Source: Halobacillus faecis (GTDB lineage Bacteria; Bacillota; Bacilli; Bacillales; Halobacillaceae). From it: 64,000 nt of DNA. The stretch spans positions 87,301 to 151,300 of the forward strand of contig NZ_BJYD01000023.1 of the NCBI RefSeq assembly GCF_007991335.1, written 5' to 3'. Of this stretch, positions 58,780-64,000 are shown in pieces. The position numbers and the translations under genes are program-made. The first letter of the stretch is position 1. Every line of letters starts with the position of its first letter. The notes beneath the pieces are model-generated. The model was not told where the DNA came from, searched no databases, and worked only from the letters and a program-made list of their open reading frames with translations.

Positions 58780-59956
58780 CACGCTCACCTCCACCTTTTG
58801 TCAAATCAATCGTTTCTGATAATTCTGCTTTGAATGCTGCCAAGTCCGGGATTTGGTCCACGTGTTGTAAAAGGACCGCCTGCCCATCCTCACGGTAGCG
58901 TTTCGCTTCCTTCATCCCTTGTCCGTAACTATCATCGTCGACGATGACACCAATTCGCCCATCATCAGACTCTTGTTCGTTCAATGCTTCTACTAGACGT
59001 TCCAGGTGGACGGCAAAACCAGTGGCTGATGCACTTAGCTGGAAGGAAGGCAGCAACGTATCATAGCGCCCTCCGTTACAAAGAAGGGCTCCAAGATTTG
59101 GCGCATAACCTTCGAACAAAATCCCGGTGTAATAGTCCATGTGGCTGATCAAGTTCAAATCAAAGTGAATATATTTTTCTACCTCATACTGTTGAAGAAG
59201 CCGATATAATTGCTTCAATTCATTCACAGCCTGCATGCAAGCTTGATTCCTGGCAAGTGAACGGCTGCTTTCGAAGATTTCTTCGCCGCCTTTCAAAGCG
59301 AGCAGCTGAAGGAGGGCATCTTTTTTATCCTCTGGAGCAGATAATTCCTTCACTGCTTCCCGGTACCCGACATAATTTTTGCGATATAAGTAACTCAAGA
59401 GATATTCAATCGTATCTTCATCATCACCAAGTAAATCTGTGAAAAAGGCTTTTACATAGCCAATATGACCGACCGTGATGACAAAATCATCAAGCCCGGT
59501 CTGTTTCAGTGATTCGACAAGGAGGGCGATGACTTCTGCATCTCCATAAGAAGAATGGTCACCAATCAATTCCGTTCCGACCTGTTCAAACTGAGCCGGC
59601 TTCCCTCCTTCGGTCTGCTGCGCACGGAATACCGGTCCTTCATAAGCGAGACGAAGCGGAAACTCAGCGTCTTTGAGCTGAGAAGCAGCCACTCTGGCAA
59701 TTGGTGCGGTCATGTCCGGTCTTAATACGAGTGTGTGACCTTGCTGGTCCAAGAGCTTAAATAATTGCTGGTCGAGCGTTGCACTTACTTTTCCTACCGT
59801 TTCGTGATATTCCATGATCGGCGTATCCATGAACGAATATCCAAACGAAAGAATCGCATTCGATAATTGTTGGCGCGCTTTTGATTTTTGATTATAAAAA
59901 AAGGGAAGCGTATCCCGCATTCCCAGTGGTTTTTCAAACATCAGGCGTTTAACCAA
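58772..59956 (-). CDS. hisZ: ATP phosphoribosyltransferase regulatory subunit HisZ
   Basis: A 394-residue HisRS-like protein, catalytically inactive for aminoacylation, that forms a complex with short HisG and confers histidine feedback control. [15 protein letters not shown] and [15 protein letters not shown] are the class II-like motifs. The start is taken as TTG at 59956 with AAAGGA at proper spacing; the ATG at 59941 has no ribosome site. First gene of the his operon. Confidence 0.9.
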   Translation of the reverse strand: MVKRLMFEKPLGMRDTLPFFYNQKSKARQQLSNAILSFGYSFMDTPIMEYHETVGKVSATLDQQLFKLLDQQGHTLVLRPDMTAPIARVAASQLKDAEFPLRLAYEGPVFRAQQTEGGKPAQFEQVGTELIGDHSSYGDAEVIALLVESLKQTGLDDFVITVGHIGYVKAFFTDLLGDDEDTIEYLLSYLYRKNYVGYREAVKELSAPEDKKDALLQLLALKGGEEIFESSRSLARNQACMQAVNELKQLYRLLQQYEVEKYIHFDLNLISHMDYYTGILFEGYAPNLGALLCNGGRYDTLLPSFQLSASATGFAVHLERLVEALNEQESDDGRIGVIVDDDSYGQGMKEAKRYREDGQAVLLQHVDQIPDLAAFKAELSETIDLTKGGGERDE

Positions 59957-59995
59957 TGGAATTCATCCTTTCCTCAAATCCTTTAGCTTGCTAAT

Positions 59996-60024
59996 ATGCT
60001 AACATGATAAAGATAGAGCGTCAA
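59996..60024 (-). promoter_or_regulatory. Candidate promoter of the his operon
   Basis: On the minus strand, -35 TTGACG (60024-60019), 17-bp spacer and -10 TAGCAT (60001-59996), 40 bp before the hisZ start. No T-box leader is visible between it and hisZ. Confidence 0.5.
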
Positions 60025-60098
60025 TGAAGAAACTCCTTAGCTTTGTTCCCCTTCTTATCATAGCAGAAACCGTTTCATAAATACGGGGCCTGCTGGAA

Positions 60099-60245
60099 GA
60101 GGTCGAGGTTTTTCGGTTAGAGGACAATGAATCGGCGTTAGAGGACGTTAAACTTCCGATCGAGGACATTGAAGGATAAATGGAGGACATTAAGCAGCCG
60201 GTAGGGGACATTGATAGCGAGTTAGAGAACGTTAAATATTCCAGC
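60099..60245. repeat. Tandem array of 21-bp units
   Basis: Six units begin at 60120, 60141, 60162, 60183, 60204 and 60225, exactly 21 bp apart, each opening with GAGGACATTGA or a variant (GAGGACAATGA, GAGGACGTTAA, GGGGACATTGA, GAGAACGTTAA). A weaker unit starts at 60099. The first 9-11 bases are conserved and the rest varies. The array lies between the hisZ promoter and the acyl-CoA dehydrogenase terminator; it is not a plausible gene. Confidence 0.8.
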
Positions 60246-60251
60246 AACCAC

Positions 60252-60278
60252 AAAAAAAGACGCACAAAAGTGTGCGCC
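60252..60278 (-). terminator. Terminator of the acyl-CoA operon
   Basis: CGCACA (60261-60266) and TGTGCG (60271-60276) with flanking pairs, AAAG loop, T7 on the minus strand, just past the dehydrogenase stop. Confidence 0.85.
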
Positions 60279-60285
60279 CTTTGGG

Positions 60286-61947
60286 TCAGGTGAAAGCTTT
60301 ATTCAAATGGAGGATCTCATCTGCGTAACGAAGAGCCAGTGGTTCTGCAGTCGGTACTTCTGTCTGCATCTGTTGGTGGATGAACAGTTTCCCAACCTTT
60401 TCAAACCTTGCCCCCTTTTCCATCATCTCCAGAGCAACAACAGCTTCATAAAGCAGAGCCATTTTTCCAGCCAGGGTTTTGCTGTAAAAGGTTTGGACCT
60501 CATCTGCCTGTTTTAATACTTCATCTGCATAGGAAGTGAAGTTCAGCACCGCGTCTTTCACAAGTTTGTGCTCTTCCCCTTTATTCTGTACCACTTCTAA
60601 ACGCTCTTGAATATGTTGGACAAACAACTCATGACCTTGATATTTGTTAAAAAGTTTCAAGACTTCAAGACCGAGAATGTTCGCCGTCCCTTCCCACACC
60701 GTCAAAACTTGAGCATCACGTAATAGTCTTGGTGTAACAAAATCTTCAATGTATCCATTTCCTCCGTGCATCTCGATGGCCTCGTGTGAGAATTCAACAG
60801 CCTTTTCAGCGGTTTCCTTTTTCATGATGGCAATCCTTACGCGGTTGAGGATATGTTCTTCTATTTTCGCTTCTTCTGGCTGACGGGCCACCTTTTCAAA
60901 AGCTTGGATCATGTCGAAAACTGCTCTTGTTTCCACTTCCTGCTTCACCGTCATAGAAACGAGTGTATCCTTCACCATCGGATATTGGATCAATGAATGT
61001 CCGAACGCATTTCTTTTAGTGGCATAATCGCGTGCTTCTGTTAAAGAGCGTCGCATAATCCCTATAGAAGCGACTGCATTACAGACGCGGGAAAGATTCA
61101 AGGCTTCCATCATATAATAGAAACCCTGCTCCGCCTCTCCAACCATGAACGCTTTCGCCCCGGTAAATTCGACCTCAGCAGAGGGAACAGCACGGACGCC
61201 CAGTTTATCCTTCAACCTTCGTATTTGAATTCCATTTAAGTCCCCAGCTTCATTCCGCCAGGGAACGAGAAACAAGCTGAGACCTCTTGTCCCTGATGGC
61301 GCGCCTTCCGTTCGGGCAAGAACCATAGCTACACCACAAGCACCGGCATTGCTGGCAAAATACTTTTCACCATGGATTGTGTAATGGTCTCCTTCTTTAG
61401 TGGCTTTCACTTCATTGGCGCCCACATCCGAACCGCCCTGGCGTTCCGTTAGAAAAGTCGCCCCTTCATAAAGCTCCACATCCCCTGTTGATATCACGTG
61501 CAGCAGATATTTTGCTTTCAATGATTCGTCTGCGTAATGATCAATTAAATACGCTGTGGCCATCGTTAACGTCACCGGGCAGTAAAAACCAGGCTCTGCC
61601 TGGGAGAGGAGATAGCCTTGTGCATACGAATACATGTAGTCACCTTTTTGTCCAAGTTCCGGAATTTCCTTATGAAGGTAACCAACGATTCCTTCGCCAT
61701 ACGTTTCTTCTATTGTTTTTTTGTACCCTTGGTTCAACCATACCTCTGATATATCGTTGCCCATTTTGTCGTATTTAATCAACTTCGGTTGACCCTCACG
61801 ATCCGTATGAACCGCTCGTTCATCGATATCCTGTGCGCATCTTCCACCGAAAAAATGGAGACGTTCATCTGCCCATCGGAAAAAAGGATCCTCCCACGAT
61901 TGCCTCAAGAGGTCTTGTAGATTTTCATCGCTCTCATAAAAGTTCAC
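60286..61947 (-). CDS. Acyl-CoA dehydrogenase, AidB-like
   Basis: A 553-residue FAD enzyme of the acyl-CoA dehydrogenase superfamily, larger than the usual 380 because of an N-terminal extension and a C-terminal helical domain. GATFLTERQGGSDVGANEV is the flavin motif, EMHGGNGYIEDFVTPRLLRD and the glutamate region near it form the second signature, and QVLTVWEGTANILGLEVL contains the likely catalytic glutamate region. Size and layout resemble AidB-type proteins, but the operon points to a true acyl-CoA substrate. Third gene after merR and the ligase. Confidence 0.85.
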   Translation of the reverse strand: MNFYESDENLQDLLRQSWEDPFFRWADERLHFFGGRCAQDIDERAVHTDREGQPKLIKYDKMGNDISEVWLNQGYKKTIEETYGEGIVGYLHKEIPELGQKGDYMYSYAQGYLLSQAEPGFYCPVTLTMATAYLIDHYADESLKAKYLLHVISTGDVELYEGATFLTERQGGSDVGANEVKATKEGDHYTIHGEKYFASNAGACGVAMVLARTEGAPSGTRGLSLFLVPWRNEAGDLNGIQIRRLKDKLGVRAVPSAEVEFTGAKAFMVGEAEQGFYYMMEALNLSRVCNAVASIGIMRRSLTEARDYATKRNAFGHSLIQYPMVKDTLVSMTVKQEVETRAVFDMIQAFEKVARQPEEAKIEEHILNRVRIAIMKKETAEKAVEFSHEAIEMHGGNGYIEDFVTPRLLRDAQVLTVWEGTANILGLEVLKLFNKYQGHELFVQHIQERLEVVQNKGEEHKLVKDAVLNFTSYADEVLKQADEVQTFYSKTLAGKMALLYEAVVALEMMEKGARFEKVGKLFIHQQMQTEVPTAEPLALRYADEILHLNKAFT

Positions 61948-61959
61948 TTTGACGCCCCC

Positions 61960-63477
61960 TTATGCTTGACGTGCTTGTTCACGCAAACGGTGCTTCAACA
62001 GTTTGCCTGTCGCGTTCCTCGGCAACTCTTCCATTTCCTCATAAAGTTTCGGAATCTTATAATCCGCCAGGTGCTCCTGCAAGAAACGGCGGCATTCATT
62101 TTCCATATCTGTCAGTTGGCCGGTTTGAACGATATGTGCTTTTACGGTCTCGCCCCAATCTGGATGCGGAACGCCTACGACAGCTACATCTTCAATGTGT
62201 GGATGCTGCAACAATAGTTCTTCTACTTCACGTGGGTAAATGTTGACGCCACCCGATATGATCATATCTTTTTTCCGATCAATCACCCACAGGTAGCCAT
62301 CCTCGTCCTTCTCCCCCATATCCCCAGTGAGCAGCCAGCCATCCCGGAAGGTTGCGATCGTTTTTTCCTCATCTTTATAGTAGCCTTTCATAATTCCCTC
62401 ACCCTTAAGAGCGATTTCGCCCACTTGACCATTTCCTACTTCTTGTCCATCTTCATCAACAATACGAACTTCACAATGAAGCGCCGCACGCTTTCCTACA
62501 CTGCCAGCTTTTTCATCATGCTCCTGCGGAAGCAGCAACGTCCCGCTTGGCCCTGCCTCCGTCAGACCATACAAGCAGCAGAGGCTGTCTGTTTCAAACT
62601 GCTCTCGCACAAACTGGACTTCCTTTTTAGACAGAGGTGCCCCTCCATAGGTCCAATATTTCACCCAGCTCAAATCCGTTTCCTTCACTTTTGGATGCTT
62701 CGCTGTCATTAAATAAGCGACAGGTGCCCCGAAAAAGTGTGACGCCCGTTCTATCGAAGCAAGTTCTAATAATAAGTCGGGAGTGAAAGTAGGGGCAATG
62801 ATGTGAGTCGCGCCAACGAACGTGCCCCCTGCTAAGAAGAGATGCAATGGTGCGGAATGACTAAATGGCATCATATGAAGCATGCGGCTGGATGGTTTCA
62901 TTTCCAGTTCCACGGCCATCATCGAAGAGACTGTCAAAATGTTTTTGTGGGTAAAGACAACCCCTTTCGGCTGCCCTGTCGTACCCGAGGTATATAAAAT
63001 CGATGCTTCTTCATCTTCATGCGCTTCATTCACCATTTCCAGCGGTTCTTCTTTTGCAAGGATGTCAGAGAACGAGTGCCAGGTTCCGTCCACATCCCCT
63101 GTTTTTATAAATGTTCCCTTTCTTTCATCAGCAAGCCCTCTTACTTGGTCGATCAGCAACTCATGCGTAATTAATGCAACGGCGTCACTGTGATCGTAAA
63201 TATAAGTAATTTCATTTTGAACTAACCGGGCATTAATCGGAACAACAATGGCGCCCAGCCGATGGATGGCAAAGTAACTGATGACAAATTCTTTCGTATT
63301 CGGCATATGGATGATCACCTTATCGCCAGCCTGAATCCCTAATCTAATTAAACCTCTGGCAAACTGGTTGACCTGACTGTTCCACTCTTGATAGGTCAGA
63401 CGTTCTTCAGGTGTAACAATCCCTTCTTTTTCCGGGTATTTGCGAGACTGGTAAGCTAATAATTCAGAAAGATTCAT
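61960..63477 (-). CDS. Acyl-CoA synthetase (AMP-binding ligase)
   Basis: A 505-residue adenylate-forming enzyme that activates a carboxylic acid as its CoA thioester. The ATP loop ILYTSGTTGQPKGVVFTHKN (about 165-184), YGLTEAGPSG, GWLLTGDMGEKDEDGYLWVI, and the C-terminal NATGKLLKHRLREQ with catalytic lysine are intact. Chain length cannot be told from sequence. It overlaps merR by 4 bp and precedes the dehydrogenase by 12 bp. Confidence 0.9.
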   Translation of the reverse strand: MNLSELLAYQSRKYPEKEGIVTPEERLTYQEWNSQVNQFARGLIRLGIQAGDKVIIHMPNTKEFVISYFAIHRLGAIVVPINARLVQNEITYIYDHSDAVALITHELLIDQVRGLADERKGTFIKTGDVDGTWHSFSDILAKEEPLEMVNEAHEDEEASILYTSGTTGQPKGVVFTHKNILTVSSMMAVELEMKPSSRMLHMMPFSHSAPLHLFLAGGTFVGATHIIAPTFTPDLLLELASIERASHFFGAPVAYLMTAKHPKVKETDLSWVKYWTYGGAPLSKKEVQFVREQFETDSLCCLYGLTEAGPSGTLLLPQEHDEKAGSVGKRAALHCEVRIVDEDGQEVGNGQVGEIALKGEGIMKGYYKDEEKTIATFRDGWLLTGDMGEKDEDGYLWVIDRKKDMIISGGVNIYPREVEELLLQHPHIEDVAVVGVPHPDWGETVKAHIVQTGQLTDMENECRRFLQEHLADYKIPKLYEEMEELPRNATGKLLKHRLREQARQA

Positions 63478-63866
63478 ACGGGATCTCCTCTCCGTTCTTT
63501 TAATTCTTCTTCAAATTTGTCGAGCCACTGCCCCATTTCCGCTTTTAACTGTTCTAACTCCCGAATCCGGTCGTCCACCTCCTGCATTTTCCCTCTGCCA
63601 TAGGCAAGCGTCCGCTCAAGCTGACGAACACCTGAGGGGTCCTGATAGAAAAGATGGATCATTTCTTTGATTTCATCCAGCTGGAAGCCATACTTTTTCC
63701 CACGAAAAACAAGCCCAAGGCGTGTCAGATCCTTCGGAGAAAAGGAGCGGTGCCCGCCTGAGCTCCGGGAAGGCCTGATCAGCCCAAGTTCTTCATAGTA
63801 TCGAATGGTCCGCTGAGTCACATCGAATTTTTCAGCCACTTGTTGTATTGATAAACGTCCTGACAT
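63474..63866 (-). CDS. MerR-family transcriptional regulator
   Basis: A 130-residue MerR regulator. LSIQQVAEKFDVTQRTIRYY (residues 4-23) is the helix-turn-helix, EELGLIRPSRSSGGHRSFSP the wing, followed by a dimerisation coiled coil (about 77-125). No cysteine metal site is present, so it resembles the subgroup that controls acyl-CoA degradation genes. The ATG at 63866 follows GAGAGGGG. It heads the operon and probably controls it from the 19-bp-spacer promoter upstream. Confidence 0.85.
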   Translation of the reverse strand: MSGRLSIQQVAEKFDVTQRTIRYYEELGLIRPSRSSGGHRSFSPKDLTRLGLVFRGKKYGFQLDEIKEMIHLFYQDPSGVRQLERTLAYGRGKMQEVDDRIRELEQLKAEMGQWLDKFEEELKERRGDPV

Positions 63867-63904
63867 TCGATCCCCTCTCATTGAATGAAAATTCTAACAA
63901 TTAA

Positions 63905-63935
63905 ACTATACCATTAACGTTAACGTAAAGTTCAA
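63905..63935 (-). promoter_or_regulatory. MerR-type promoter with 19-bp spacer and dyad
   Basis: On the minus strand, -35 TTGAAC (63935-63930) and -10 TATAGT (63910-63905) stand 19 bp apart, the long spacing typical of MerR-activated promoters. The spacer holds the palindrome ACGTTAACGT (63917-63926). Confidence 0.65.
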
Positions 63936-63966
63936 CTATAAAAATATGGAAATTAACTATAAAAAA

Positions 63967-63989
63967 AAGCACCTTACTAAAAGGTACTT
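63967..63989 (-). terminator. Terminator of a gene beyond the window
   Basis: AAGCACCTT and AAGGTACTT pair around ACTAA, with T8 on the minus strand, so a minus-strand gene probably ends just past base 64000. Confidence 0.65.
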
Positions 63990-64000
63990 CCTAGAGTATA

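Noticed and set aside
59957..60098. T-box or histidine riboswitch leader for the his operon
   Set aside because: Only about 40 bp separate the candidate promoter from hisZ and no T-box sequence or specifier stem is seen.
60099..60245. CRISPR array for the 21-bp repeats
   Set aside because: Units are 21 bp in total with only 9-11 conserved bases and no spacers of 30 bp or more; no cas genes are present.
59999..60265. An 88-codon minus-strand reading frame across the 21-bp array, serine-rich
   Set aside because: The 21-bp period keeps frame by being a multiple of three, so the frame is open for that reason. It has no ribosome site, no plausible protein character and overlaps the hisZ promoter region.

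Overview
The window reads as a chromosomal segment of a spore-forming Bacillaceae member. The evidence is the gene order (ssrA-smpB-rnr-est-secG; cggR-gapA-pgk-tpiA-gpmI-eno; clpP; crh-whiA-yvcK-rapZ-nudix; trxB; yvcD; his operon), which matches the Bacillus subtilis neighbourhood, together with several spore genes (an alpha/beta SASP, an SspL-like SASP, a CotF-type coat protein), purine-rich Shine-Dalgarno sequences and many rho-independent terminators. Moderate GC and the accessory gene mix would fit a Halobacillus/Thalassobacillus-like halophile, but this is inference and the sequence alone does not prove the genus. No rRNA, CRISPR array, prophage, transposase or integrase was found.

Layout. 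1-4.8 kb: MFS exporter facing a TrmB-type regulator, a YrzF-like kinase, a gene of unknown function behind a textbook Fur box, and a group of small spore-type genes. 4.8-12.4 kb: HpaB-family oxygenase, glyoxylate shunt (aceB-aceA), YhfH-like zinc ribbon, divergent ywqM/ywqN-type pair, VOC protein, histidine phosphatase. 12.4-24.2 kb: dispersed repeat, ilvD, DUF1540 protein, murB, an HxlR-controlled quinone reductase/VOC pair, YpjP, CotF-like protein, a ycgF-ycgG-permease group next to an amidinohydrolase, and a UspA protein. 24.4-30.5 kb: tmRNA, smpB, two small-molecule-type genes (GNAT and Tad2/DUF2829-like), rnr, est, secG. 30.8-36.7 kb: fruR-fruK-fruA followed directly by ptsH-ptsI, so the fructose system and the general PTS enzymes lie in line. 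36.7-45.7 kb: nitroreductase, YdcF-type protein, then the whole lower glycolytic operon with its CggR operator. 45.9-60 kb: tRNA-Arg, CtsR-controlled clpP, then on the minus strand the his operon, TPR protein, trxB and the nudix-rapZ-yvcK-whiA-crh set. 60-64 kb: MerR-acyl-CoA ligase-acyl-CoA dehydrogenase operon.

How it works together. Carbon metabolism dominates: fructose uptake and the PTS phosphate chain (EI, HPr), Crh as the regulatory HPr paralogue, lower glycolysis under CggR, the glyoxylate shunt for acetate or fatty-acid carbon, and an acyl-CoA degradation operon under its own MerR regulator. A second theme is redox and electrophile handling (HxlR module, YwqN-type flavodoxin-fold protein, nitroreductase, TrxB, glutaredoxin-like protein). 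A third is RNA and protein quality control (tmRNA, SmpB, RNase R, ClpP).

Most of the window is conserved core genome. I do not see a clear new multi-gene defence or mobile system. The best leads are regulatory or non-coding: a six- to seven-unit array with an exact 21-bp period upstream of hisZ, three TTTTTGA-type boxes at exact 10-bp spacing in front of fruR, an unknown Fur-boxed gene, a chromosomal Tad2-like protein, and a family of dispersed intergenic repeats with imperfect terminal inverted repeats.
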